Assembly: GCA_009760855.2 (NCBI GenBank)
Contig: WPIO01000180.1
Location: 310,001 to 374,000 of the forward strand
Reading direction: 5' to 3'
Length of the DNA: 64,000 nt
DNA from: Cristatella mucedo
Taxonomy: Eukaryota; Bryozoa; Phylactolaemata; Cristatellidae
Part shown: piece by piece, positions 21,441 through 32,689 of the stretch
How positions within the stretch are numbered: position 1 is the first letter of the stretch
How the letters are laid out: every line of letters starts with the position of its first letter
Made by a program: the position numbers and the translations under genes
Notes under the pieces: model-generated
Databases searched by the model: none
Told to the model about the DNA's origin: nothing
The model's input: only the letters and a program-made list of their open reading frames with translations

Positions 21441-22470
21441 TCAACAGTATTCTTTTTAGGCCTGTCTATTCACAGCCGATCTTGATCTTTAGTATGCCTT
21501 CTCTCAAGCCTGCACTTAGTAGACCTAGCAAGTTCAACGTCTGTGATAGGCCTTCCATCCTTAGGGCGATCGCACACACAGCGAGCCTGCTTAAATGTGA
21601 AGAACCAGATCAGCTCTTGTCGCAGTATAGCATCCTACTAGTAATAACAGGTCGGAAGGGGAATTAAGCAGCAGGGCCATGAAGCTTTTTGGAACTGAGA
21701 GCATATATTTTAAATATAATATAGTCGGAAAGCATTTATGTCTCCCTAAGCACATAATTTTCCTCGAGTTAGGGTAAGGAAAAACAGATATGCTCAAAAT
21801 CTGTTCTTAGCCGCGTTGGTTTACCTTCGTTATGTTCACAAGAGCTTTGATTTTCGGAATACCATAATGAAACGATCTGAAATGCTTATAGCATATGGTG
21901 TCAGATGAATAGAATATATAAATTCATCATTGTGTTGAGTCTTTATGAGGTCCCAAGCGATGAAGCTATCACAAAGCAAAGTCAACCTTTTGTAAAATTA
22001 TCCAATACTTCTGACATCGAATATACTATAATGTATCTCCGTCTGTAACTATAAAAAGTCACAAAGACCATGTGAGAATGCCTTACTAAAGCAGCGAAAC
22101 GTATTTTGTTAATTATTATTGGGGTTCAAATATGACACTTTCATTGTGCTGGTTCTTACCGATGTGAGACGATGAAGTAGCTACACCTAACCGTACGCTT
22201 CAAGTTTCTTGAATTAATCTGTGGCTCTTGCTATGTTTATGGAAATCAACTTTAGTTTATTAAATGATACAGCTTACTTGCAAGTCATCACTGAATGATT
22301 TTTTTGTATAGCTCTGCTATGTAAGCCGCCTCCGGTAAAAATTTGATTAGGGATGGAGAATTCGGTGGGCGAGCCACAGGTTTTGAATAAATATATTAGT
22401 GAATTTAACAGCCTTTCTTGTTTAGCGACAGAAGAGTCTCTATCACAGCCAATTGCAGCCTTAATAATGG
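21441..22470. other. Unassigned spacer
   Basis: No recognisable gene. The first 200 bases could be the diverged upstream continuation of the LINE at 21140-21440, but I cannot confirm it. Confidence 0.35.
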
Positions 22471-22477
22471 AGCGTCA

Positions 22478-22558
22478 ACCTCAGAATTTGAACCCACGAC
22501 CTCAGGACCGAGGTTGATAAAAGCAACCACCTTACCTAGCACGCCAACACGGCTCACC
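22478..22558 (-). mobile_element. tRNA-like SINE head
   Basis: The minus strand shows TGGCGTGCTAGG (A-box-like, 22546-22535) and GGGTTCAAATTC (B-box-like, 22494-22483) about 40 bases apart. The ends do not pair as a tRNA acceptor stem, so a functional tRNA is unlikely. No LINE-like tail is visible. Confidence 0.5.
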
Positions 22559-22559
22559 A

Positions 22560-23394
22560 ATAGCTCACAGGTGCGATCAATCTACTCGCCATCTCTACTC
22601 TGTGAGCAAGCAGCCTCCTACAAACGACACACCCGAAGCCCAATAAAAGCTTGCTGTAGATAAGGCTTAGCCCAACCAACTAAATGCGAGCCCCAGAACA
22701 AGTTATGCAGCTGACCCCATAAACAGAATTCCAGTGCAGGATTCACCTCCTAAAGTGGATCAGCGACCGTGATGAGAGGTAAAGCGAGTCACATTTTTAT
22801 TTCTAACCCGATAGCAGACTGTTTGTTACATGCCTTTAGTTGCTTCCGATATTAGAAGGATTTTCTGGAATTCTGGAAAAGCAAGATCTTGCTTTACGAT
22901 GCCAGTATAAGAATATGCTTTGAAAACTTCTTCTCGGCAAAGTTTGACGTATAATGCTCGGCAATCAGCTATTCCTATCCTATTTACGAAATTGAATGGA
23001 ACCGTAAACTACTCTTTGAAATGGACCGTTGTTATTTCTTACACCAAATGCCAGGCATCAACTTTAGATGAAAGTGCGGTTGCAGTAAGCAAAGGTAGTT
23101 GTCAACTTTTCCTATCCATCACCTATAAAAACGATGTATTGCCAGTATATCATGTCATTTAAAAAATGAATCCAGTCGAGCTGCTGATTTCTCAGGGACC
23201 CATCAAGTTTGGAGTTTACAAGAAAGTTATTGTAATGTAATGTAGTTTAGTTTTGTAAGGTTGTGCTTAATACTTACTTAGGCAAACTTCATGTTTCGTG
23301 AATGAATGTGTGACTAGATTTGTTTGCCTAAAGGCAGAACATGATTTTTATGCTTTCTTTTTTACACCTGATCGTACACACAAAAAACGAGAGG
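22560..23394. other. Unassigned spacer
   Basis: Nothing recognisable. The 80-codon frame at 22920-23162 has no family motif. Confidence 0.35.
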
Positions 23395-23887
23395 AATGCA
23401 TAAAGCCATCGGTGATGCCTCTAACCCACAAGGCCACGGCTTTGTTCCTCCATGCCTAGCTGAACTGCAGCAACAGTTTTAGCCTCTTCGTGACCTCAGG
23501 TCTTGTATGGACAAGAAATTTATTGTTCCATTCCTCTGCTTATAGACCGTTGGCGATTAAGGCTTTAGCTCGGCTGGTCCTAGACTGTAGAACTCGCTTC
23601 CACAATTCTTACGCAACGAGAAAAACTCTCCTACTGCCGAATATGGCTCATTATTTCTAGCGATCCTGAGCTGCTACTTCAGTGATATTCAATACCTCAA
23701 CAGCTCTTGAGACTCTGCTATGCTTCCAGTTTCTCTTTGTGGCCTGAGATGAAGGCTGTGGGCTACCGAATGCGTATCGAAAGCTGCTCGAGCTGTGGAT
23801 GTGCTTTTCAACACTCTCTTGCATAACACCCATATAATCTTTATGACTTTGTGGAGTTACACACGGAGATACATTACATTACACTAA
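23395..23887 (+). mobile_element. LINE family 2, 3' fragment
   Basis: The start, TAACCCACAAGGCCACGGCT, matches the codons for 'LTHKARHGLAP' in the better copy at 26805. It proceeds through the 'PRLWNSLPQFL' region (CTGTAGAACTCGCTTCCACA) and a 3' UTR ending GAGTTACACACGGAGATACA plus an ATTAC repeat. Frame breaks are present. Confidence 0.75.
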
Positions 23888-24544
23888 ATTGCAAGGGCAT
23901 AAAGAGTGGCTGAGAATCTGCAAATAAATGGTGACTGACCGCACCTTCATGGACGGCTTTGAAACGCCTCGACGGTGCAATCAATGGTAGCCAGCAAAGC
24001 CGTTGATAAAAAGCCTCCGTGCTTACTATGACCACTTAGCAGAAATAGCTGCTTCATTCGTAGCACCTGACCCCTGTCCAAAGCCTCTCTTGTACGGTGC
24101 TGCCTGCCAGCTCCGCCCACCGTGCACGTTAGACAGGATCGTCGCCATAGACTGGCAGTCTTCCCTTCAGACTCCAATAAAACCGCCACATCCGAATTCC
24201 CTGACTGTGATGGTAGGCGTCGGACGAGGGCACACCGGCAGGCACTCATGCACCCAGGCCGCTTATTATTCCCCGTGAAGCTGCCCCTCAGAAAGCAGAT
24301 CCTAACTTTCTTTTCGTCAAGTATACAATATCTAAGCAACGAGCGTTAATACGCTACGAGCTTTAAACTGGGTGACTGTTTTTTTTTCAGGTAGCGTTTA
24401 TGCTTGAGCTTCTTAGAGACTCACGACAAAGTGTTAATGGATACAACTGAAGAGATGATTTCGGTATCTACTTGGTCAGGTGAGCAAGCTGCTCTCGATG
24501 CTGCCTATGTGGGCGATGGGAAGAAAGAGAGGAAAACCCGACGT

Positions 24545-24685
24545 GACGTCCCTTTATTTATAATTTATTAATCATATTAATTGTACTATTATAATATTAT
24601 ATTATATTAATTTATTTCAATTATTTATATTCATTTATTATTTATATATTAACGTATATAATTTATAGTTATATTCAATTTCCCT
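24545..24685. repeat. AT-rich low-complexity tract
   Basis: About 140 bp of almost only A and T, with many short TAATTTAT-type inverted words. Confidence 0.7.
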
Positions 24686-24881
24686 GAGACACAACCACTG
24701 ATAAACTAGTCGGGCATGTGTGGGACTCTTGGCCCTTAGGCCAAGTATCCAGCTCGTCTCGTTTCTATTCGCTAGCTGCACCGGTCGCACTTGAGGGATG
24801 CAGCCGTTGCAAGATTGAAGGCCCTGCTCGACTCTGCGAAGTCATCGAATCAGTAAGCCAGTAAGCTTATTTTTCTCGAAC

Positions 24882-24944
24882 CTAATAATAATAATTATAA
24901 TAATAATGCACATGATAAAGTGCCCTCAGAGAACTTAATCTCTG

Positions 24945-24995
<51 letters not shown>

Positions 24996-25026
24996 AGGCG
25001 CTTTACATTTGCTGCAAAGGGACCTA
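24882..25026 (-). mobile_element. LINE family 1, 3' terminus expanded by a TC microsatellite
   Basis: AATAATAATAAT-type tail, ATAAAGTGCCCTCAGAGAAC, then a TC run (about 24951-24990) exactly where other copies read AATCTCTTTCTAGGC, then GGCGCTTTACATTTGCTGCA. The repeat grew from the TCTCTTTCT seed of the LINE tail. Confidence 0.8.
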
Positions 25027-25029
25027 CCA

Positions 25030-25076
25030 AGGTCTAGTCGAGTTCGTGAGCTCAAGCCCGTGGCATATGCCAAGCT
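25030..25076 (+). mobile_element. SINE B-box fragment
   Basis: GAGTTCGTGAGCTCAAGCCC followed by GTGGCATATGCC resembles the B-box region of the SINE at 19899-20042 (GAGGTCGTGGGCTCGAGCCC, GTGGCATATG). It abuts the inverted LINE tail. Confidence 0.5.
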
Positions 25077-25434
25077 CATGAGTAGAGATTGGGTTCCATT
25101 AGGGTGCCATTCAAATGAATTTTTTTATTTGACGGTGACGGTTTAAGGAGAGAGGGCCACTGTGTTCGTGCAACTAGTAACCCGTTCATGTAACCTTGCC
25201 ACAATATTGTTCTTCCCCAAGTTAAACACACCGCCCCTCTTCTTCCCAAGTTAAACACTCAACCAGCCAAAGGCACACTAGGCATCGGCTCACTCGATGG
25301 TGCAGTCAGGCTGACTATCGGCTGACTAGGCTCAATTTAATTCATACGGCCAGCTGGTCGCATGACCCTACTAGCCTTTCAGCAGGCTACTTTCGACCTG
25401 TGCTTCGGCCTGTAGGCAAGCTATCCTCTCCTTG

Positions 25435-25436
<2 letters not shown>

Positions 25437-25494
<58 letters not shown>
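25437..25494. repeat. CT microsatellite
   Basis: About 58 bp of CT dinucleotide. Confidence 0.95.
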
Positions 25495-25496
<2 letters not shown>

Positions 25497-25888
25497 GTGC
25501 GTGCATGTGTGTGGCTGTCTCACTGTCTCGCATTCTCACCCTCACTTCTTTACTTGAACTCGAGTGGTTTACTCGATGGCTACTAGGCATCAGCATAGTT
25601 CGCCGGCGGACATTGCTGGCGTGCAGTATAGCCACCGTCATACTTACTACTCGTCTGTGGGAGCATCGTCCACAGTGGCGACCCACTACATGTGCAAGGC
25701 AAACTCTGCATATTGTATACCCCCCTTACAGTTCCTATGCACCATCGACCACAGCCGAACGAGTAGGCAGTTGTGAGACCCCAGTGGGTGTTACTGCTAC
25801 ATGCACTCACCAGCGAGTATACTCTGTCTCTGACTTAACGGTTGGCAGGTGCAGCAGATAGTTTATAGACAATCCCGGATGTAGTTGA

Positions 25889-26175
25889 AGTGTAGGGGTT
25901 CCCACACAGATGGCTGCTCGTCGAAGAACGAAGCCCCCCACAAGCCGGTTGTGGTACTGACCACGACTGCTGTAATGTATTGGATGCATGCAAACTGGAG
26001 AAAGCTAGCATACATATGGATGAGGCAGCCGTCGCATAAGCAGCTCTGGGACGCGCCGAGAAAAAAGAATGGGAGAGAGACTGAGGGAGGGGATAGTGAG
26101 CCTGCAGGCCAAGGCACCGGCAGAACGTTCTTAGCTGCAGGACTATCGTCGGGTCACCTGACCACAGCTGACCGG
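25889..26175. repeat. Interspersed repeat of unknown type, copy 1
   Basis: It shares two blocks with 38556-38840: GTCGAAGAACGAAGCCCC near the left end, and GCATGCAGGCC/CCTGCAGGCC with CAGGCAGAA/CCGGCAGAA near the right end, in the same order and similar spacing. On the minus strand both copies encode a short Phe-Val-Leu-Arg-Arg-x-Ala-Ile peptide, which hints at a former ORF. I do not recognise the family. Confidence 0.55.
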
Positions 26176-26804
26176 TTTCAATTAAATGCAGCATAGTCAG
26201 CCGATACTGTCCAACTGCAGCTTCTGATGAGGTGTTACTCAGCATGCCAGTTGACCGGGCAGTGAGGTGTGAGTCCGGCTGGAACTGAACAGCATTGTGG
26301 GAGTGGCTATGCCCACAGAAGCAGGCTTGAGGTATCCACTATGGTTAAGCTGGAGATGTTGCTTATGTGCCGGGTACCGACACTCAATAACTAGATGGCT
26401 GGCTGTGCAGTGATTAGCTGGGATAAGCAAGTACTGGTTGCTCAATCGCTTCCATTCTCTATCCCAAAGATATTTCAAAGTGTGCCCATGCTTAGCTTAG
26501 CCACTGAAGCTATAAAAACCGACTGTACTAAGCTAGCAATGTCATGCCACCAGGATATGTTCAGATTGCAAGCGACCGGTCAACCGAAAAGCTCAACTGC
26601 TGGGTCGCTGCAAGGTCACTAGGTCAGAGTCTCTGTTCTACTGCTCCCATCAATACCACTGGATTGAGTCGTGGCCGACCAGCGCAACTCTCACAAATAA
26701 AATTTAAGCCAAGCAAGTAAGTTCCAGTCAGCCTTTAGATTTAATCACTCCACACAGTCAGCATGGCTTCGAGTGCATGATGACCTTCATAGGAATGCAT
26801 TCTT
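26176..26804. other. Unassigned spacer
   Basis: No recognisable gene or repeat. Overlapping open frames on both strands here show no motif. Confidence 0.35.
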
Positions 26805-27300
26805 ATGTAGTTCTTAGGCTGACCCACAAGGCCCGCCACGGCTTGGCTCCTTCCTACCTAGCTGACCTGCTGCATCAGTTTCAGCCTGTTCGTGCCCTGA
26901 GGTCCTGTGTGGACAATACATTAGCTGTCCCATTCCTCAGCTTAAAGGCAGTTGGCAACAGAAGCTTTAGCTCTGCAGGTCCTAGACTGTGGAACTCGCT
27001 TCCACAATTCTTAGGCAACGACAACTACTCTCCAACTGCCGACTATGGCACATCCTTTTCAGCAGTCCTGAGCTGCTACTTCTATGCTACTCACTACCTC
27101 AACTGCTCTCCTGACTCCGCTATGCTTCCCACTTTCTCTTTGTTGGGTTAGACGAAGTCTGTTGGCTACCGAATGTGTACCGAAAGCCGCTTAGGCTGTG
27201 AGTGCGCTATACAAAACTCTCCTGCGTAACACCCACATGGTCTTTATGACTTTGTGGAGTTACAGACGGAAATACATTACATTACATCATTACATTACAA
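26805..27300 (+). mobile_element. LINE family 2, best-preserved C-terminal fragment
   Basis: A plus frame (26777-27151) reads 'LTHKARHGLAPSYLADLLHQ', 'RALRSCVDNTLAVPF' and 'GNRSFSSAGPRLWNSLPQFL', the C-terminal region of a CR1/L2-group ORF distinct from family 1. The 3' UTR ends with GTGGAGTTACAGACGGAAAT and an ACATTACATTACAT tail at about 27270-27300. Confidence 0.8.
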
Positions 27301-27427
27301 TGTCTCTGCTTGTTTTACTAGGCATTTCGTCAGATATTGCTACTATTAATCACTACTGATACTATTAATCACTCCTAAACGTCCTCGAGCTTGTCTCATT
27401 TTACCTGGGCTCTGCTGGTAATGAACT

Positions 27428-28413
27428 GCAGTGATTCAGGTCCTATCGAAGTGGGAGATTGCCGAGTATTGATGTGAACAAAAACAGCTCATCCAGAAAA
27501 CTACTAAAGCGTGGCCTACCGCAGGGATCTGGGTTTGGTGGTCGTCTGGTTCCTTCCAAAGTTTTTACTCTGTCTCTGGCCAACGTGATTGCCAAACACA
27601 ACCTAAGCTTTCACTTCTATGTAGATGAAACTCAGTTGCTCAGCCTTTGCTTTGATCCCTTTCAGCCCTCCAACGCTTTGAATTCTCTCAACTCCCTGGC
27701 TGCATGGATTAGTGACACTGCATAGATGGCAGAACCAATTCTTAAATTGAATTATGAGAAAACCAACTTACTAATTATGGGCAAACCAAGCGTTAATTAG
27801 AAATTGGAAAACCTTTGACTTAAAGCTGCTCTGTCTGCATATCACCTGCAGAATCTTCCTTTTAACCTAGGCACCGGTTCCAAAGTGACCCTTAACTAGA
27901 TAAAAACGTGAGCTCTATTGCCAAATCCGCCAACTGTCAGCGACATACCACTGTTCAAATCCGGGCTCGCTCAGACAAGGATACTACATATAAATTGATC
28001 CAAGCATTGTGACATCCCGTCTAGACTTAATTTACTCACTGCTTGCTAGTTAATTGGCTCCGGTGGTATAAGACACTTATAGATTGTGCAAAACACTGCA
28101 GCTAGGCATGTCTGTCGCGAGCTTCACAGTTTCCACATTACACCACTTCTAGCCGACCTGCACTGGCTACCAGTCAAGCAACGGATCGACTTCAAGGTTT
28201 TGTCGCTCACTTTTACGTCCCTTCAATCATTAGCTCCAGCATATCTCTCAGATATACTACCCCATCAGGCCAAGCATCGAACCACCTGCTTTTCGTAATC
28301 CAACAGTTTACAAATACCCCGTACAAACCTGAAATCCTTTGGAGACCCTGCATTTAGTCTGTATGCTCCGAAAGCCTGGAACTCCCTCCGGACCTGGGTC
28401 AGAACGTCCACTG
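27428..28413 (+). mobile_element. LINE family 1, RT to C-terminus, plus strand
   Basis: It starts at the 'WFRSY' codons, passes the catalytic region ('FHFYVDETQLLSLCFDP', where the second Asp of the DD box is Glu) and ends inside the C-terminal ORF at AACGTCCACTGACA without any 3' UTR. It flips directly into an inverted copy at 28414. Several stops and frameshifts are present. Confidence 0.8.
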
Positions 28414-29560
28414 ACAATCGCCTGATCGCACAAGCTGGTAGGCCAGTGAGCAGTGAGTTGCAGAAGTCGAGACGGGATGTCACGAATGCATAGACTAACC
28501 TGGACGTGGTATCCTTATCTAAACAAGCCCGAATTTTAGCAATGTTATGAAGCTGAAAATAGGCAGATTTGACTTTGGAGCTGATATGTTTGTCTAACGA
28601 GAGGTCGCTTTGGAATATGACACCTAGATTTCGACCTGATTTAACAGGAGATATGCTGGCAGAGCCAATTTTGAGCTTCAGCCTTTCCAATTTCTGAATC
28701 ACACTGGGTTTGCCCATAATTAGTAAGTTAGTTTTATCATCGTTTAGTTTTAGAAAATTTGCAGCCATCCACGTGCGGATGTCATCAATGCATGCAGCAA
28801 GTGAGTTGAGAGAATTTGACGTGCTCGAAGGCTGGGAGGGATCAAAGCAAAGGTACAACTGAGTGTCATGCACATAGAAGTGAAAATCTAGATTGTGCTT
28901 GGCAATCACATCAGCAAGAGGGAGAGTATCAACCATGAAAAGAACCGGACCTAGCACAGAGCCCTGAGGACCCCTTATTTCAGAGGTACCTCAGATGATC
29001 TTTGTCCATTCACTTCATTACTCCGGAGTTTCCCACTGAGATAGGACCTGAACCACTGCAGAGCAGTGCAAGTGATGTCCAGGCGAGATGAGAGGCGCTC
29101 TAGAAGAACTTTGCAATCGATCGTATCAAAAGCTGCCGAAAGATCGAGCAAAACAAGCAGAGACACTCCACCCATGTCTGTATTCCTAAGTAGATCTTTG
29201 AATACCCCAAGCAATGCTGACTCTGTGGAGTGATTAGCTCTAAAGCCAGAGTGGTACTTACAAGCGAGGTATGAGGTTTCGATATACAGGTTCAGCTGGT
29301 CTGCCACGACAGATCTTGATAGGAATGGTAGATGGGAGACCGGGCGGTAGTTGCTAAAGTTCTCTTGGTCTAGTGTCGCTTTCTTGAGAAGTGGCCAGAC
29401 TATAGCTTTTTTGAAAGGTGCTGGGACATGACCTGAGGCTAATGACACATAAATGATGTTAGGTATGCATGGCAGCAGCAGATCAATGCAACGTAGGAGC
29501 AGGACATTAGGAATAGGGTCCTGAACTTTGAAATTGATACAGTTCTCAAGGACGGTGAAA
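28414..29560 (-). mobile_element. LINE family 1, RT region, inverted partner
   Basis: Minus frames (29637-28975, then 28957 downward after a frame break near 28970) show '[20 protein letters not shown]', '[13 protein letters not shown]', 'LLDLSAAFDTIDCKVLLERL', and a catalytic box altered to 'FYVHDTQLYL' (His for Asp). The copy lacks its 3' part and is joined tail-to-tail to 27428-28413. Confidence 0.85.
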
Positions 29561-31789
29561 CATGTATTATTAATATTATTGTTATTGCAGCTAACCACTA
29601 TTGCACGTGGTAGATGCTGACCATTGCAGAATGGCACCGGCTTCCCTGGCTTTGCACTTCGATCGGCACTACCTCACGATAAAACCGCTGCCACGTCCTA
29701 TTTGCCTGTATCGTACAACGCCTGCCAACGAGATACTTTGTCCTGGACGTTAGCTATCTTCATGTGCAAAGGCAGAGCTCTTTCGACGCCGGCAGCAGCT
29801 GCAGGGACTAAACCTCCGGCTGTGGCTACAACGCCTTGCTGGACTTCTGTTCCACCACAGCTGCCTGCTGTTGCTCGTCTGCCGCCGGAGGCAACTGTCT
29901 AATACCACCGCCAGATAGTTTTACAATACCAACATCATCCTCTCAAGCAGTGGGGCAAAGCCGGTACAGTGCGGCCTATTGAGCCACTATCCAAATCTGA
30001 TCCTGTGAGGTCAGCCATGCCGGCTGGGTAGAGTGGTTTATTGTAGCTACCAGCAGCAAAGCACCATTGCTCTTAGAGAGCGTTGACCTGCCGAAATCTT
30101 CGAGCTTTGAGCTCTGCCTCTTCGACTTACAGCAAAGTTGGATTGCAATGGAGTTTCTTTTGCAGCAGAAATAACGATCCTTAGCTGCTGCTGATTCTTC
30201 ACCTGCATAGCTTGACATACGTTCACCATTGCATACAGCACGTGTTCAAGCAGTACGTCCACCTTAAGTCGAGCAAACGCAGCTCCAGCTGAAGAATAAG
30301 TGACAAGCATTCGCCGTAGCCACGAACACTGAACAACCTTGCAGACCTCGGATTACTCGACCTCCCTCTTACAAGTTAGGTTCCAAAAAAAGACTCTTTT
30401 CGACTGCTTATTCCTAGAAATGCTAGACTTTCTAAGCAAGCAGCTAATACGTGGCTTGTCACGCCAATAAATAAATCGGTTTAAGTAAATGGCTGGCTGT
30501 GCTTCGGCTCGCAAAAATAGGAATATTTCCGTAAGTCTTGGAAACATATTGAGGAGCGTCACGGCGATTAACCAGATTGTGTGCTACTTCGCTGTGAATC
30601 GGCATTCAATAAATAGTTGTTATGGCTGAGCTTCGATCGGCCTGTTCTAATAATGTATCAAAGTTTGTTAGAGCATTCCGGGTAGGCTTCAAAGCTGAGA
30701 TAATGCGATACGACTAGGGAGATCATTGTACTTGGCTGAGCCTGTCCTAGCACTTAATGCAGGGCTGACAACGAGGGCTAGCGAATTTCCTAGTTGGTTA
30801 GGCAAAGCTAGCGCCAATTCAACATGCGAAATCCAACGAGTATTTTTCAAGTCACTCAGTACTCTCATCCTGCAGCGAACAGGCATTCCTGCACAATCTG
30901 ACCAGCCTAGGAAGGCTGCAAGAAACTTTGTATTCTGAAATTTAACTTAAGTGCTCCTGCATCCGTCAGTCTCGCTAAGCAAGATGTTCGTAAGGCCCCC
31001 TCCCTTCTAAACCCGTCTTAGAGGTGAGACGCGATTCGCAAGTGGGAATCTCCATTACGCTATCACTCGAATCTCTGCCGATCGTTGCTATTGCAATACA
31101 GCCGTCGTTTTGGCCGTCTAATACCGCTTCAGGTAGGATGCTGCCCGTACGCGTTCTTAATTGCTTGCTTCATTTAGACTCTGTATTCCACAGCAGCCTG
31201 ACACATTTATGGTTTCTAAAGAGCACTATCTAGTTTGTCAGTATCTATTGGCACTTGTGATTTCCAGATGAAGAGGTCAACCGTACGGCAATTGGTCCCG
31301 CACTTGCTCTGTGACTGCAACCTGGCTATAATGCACCATGAACTTGGCCATCAGGATGGTCGAATGAGTCACAGCGTGCATCACCCAGTCCCAACGAAAG
31401 TTACTACTGGTCAAGCTCTAGCTACTTAGCAGGTAGGGGCCCTCAGCATATCGCCCAATGCGGCTAGCCTGCATGCATTAAGGTCTAGTTATGAGAATTT
31501 CTGAAGTATCATAATTAAGGCTGTAATACGCTAATAAGTTCATACGTAGTTAAACTCTCTGGATCTGAATGCCTGGCATGGATATTTACAATCGTAACCT
31601 TTCTAAATTAATTAATTGAAATGAATCTCACGAAATTCTGGTGTTAGTAATACAAATTCAAGTCCACTATGGCATGTACAGCCAAGGTCGTGCTGCCTAA
31701 AGGCCTGAACAAAAGATGGTTACTTTTTACTTTCCTGCCGTACTTAAGAGATTTCTAGCATAAGAGGGAAACTGGATTCCGGCAGATAT
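29561..31789. other. Unassigned 2.2-kb spacer
   Basis: No gene motif or known repeat recognised on either strand. The 29624-29902 frame is Ala/Pro/Thr-rich (ends 'QLPAVARLPPEATV') but shows no family signature. Confidence 0.35.
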
Positions 31790-31866
31790 TAGTAATAATA
31801 AAATTAAAATGCCTTGTAAAGATCGCTCGGAGAACTTAATCTTTTTCTAGGCACTTTACAGATTCT
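31790..31866 (-). mobile_element. LINE family 1, 3' tail remnant
   Basis: AATAATAAAATTAAAATGCC, then GAGAACTTAATCTTTTTCTA and GGCACTTTACAG, the minus-strand tail of family 1. A second, plus-oriented tail-like segment (GAGAGGTCAAGTTCTCAAGG) follows at 31882-31920. Confidence 0.55.
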
Positions 31867-31927
31867 ATATATATGAAGCACCCGGAAGAGAGGTCAAGTT
31901 CTCAAGGGGCGCTATGCAATGAAGATG

Positions 31928-32267
<340 letters not shown>

Positions 32268-32269
32268 AT

Positions 32270-32680
32270 GAGGCACTGCCAAGTAATGGGTGGTAATATC
32301 TACAAGCAGCGGCCTCAGTGTAAGCACGTACATGCACATAAAGAACGTATCACAAAGACCCGCTTAATTTTGTAATAAGCAAAATGTGGTTTAAGCTTCT
32401 TTTTTTAATTTTACCATGTCAGAAGAACCTGTGCTGTGCGTCGGCAGTGAGTGCCAGACTTTGAGGGAATAACTTTGAATGCAAGCTCAGTTGAAGTGTG
32501 GCAAGCAGGCATTGCTTAATACAATGAAAGAAAGCTTCGTGATGAGTTGCAAGTGTGCTATATTGCTTATGGCACACGTCAGTTACAGCTATCTCGTTTT
32601 TCGATACTATTTTTATTTTAATTGACATCTCATCAGGATTTAACTCACCTTAATTTCGATAGGCGCAGTGTGAGCGAGCG
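32270..32680 (-). mobile_element. Old LINE 3' UTR remnant plus possible 3' flank of the STRA6 pseudo-exon
   Basis: 32270-32420 resembles minus family 1 3' UTR (GCACATAAAGAACGTATCAC, GACCCGCTTAATTTTGTAAT). From about 32470 the sequence (GCAAGCTCAGTTGA, then ACACGTCAGTTACAGCT) resembles the 3' flank of gene A (GCAAGCGCAGTTGA, AGACGTAAATTACAGCT at 42950-43145). The second match is weak. Confidence 0.4.
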
Positions 32681-32689
32681 AAGGCAAAG

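Noticed and set aside
22478-22558. Functional tRNA gene
   Set aside because: A- and B-box-like words are present, but there is no paired acceptor stem and the anticodon arm is unclear. A SINE head is the better reading.
23225-23260. Inverted LINE family 2 tail (TGTAATGTAATGTAG)
   Set aside because: The adjacent family 2 3' UTR words are missing, so this is probably a chance short repeat.
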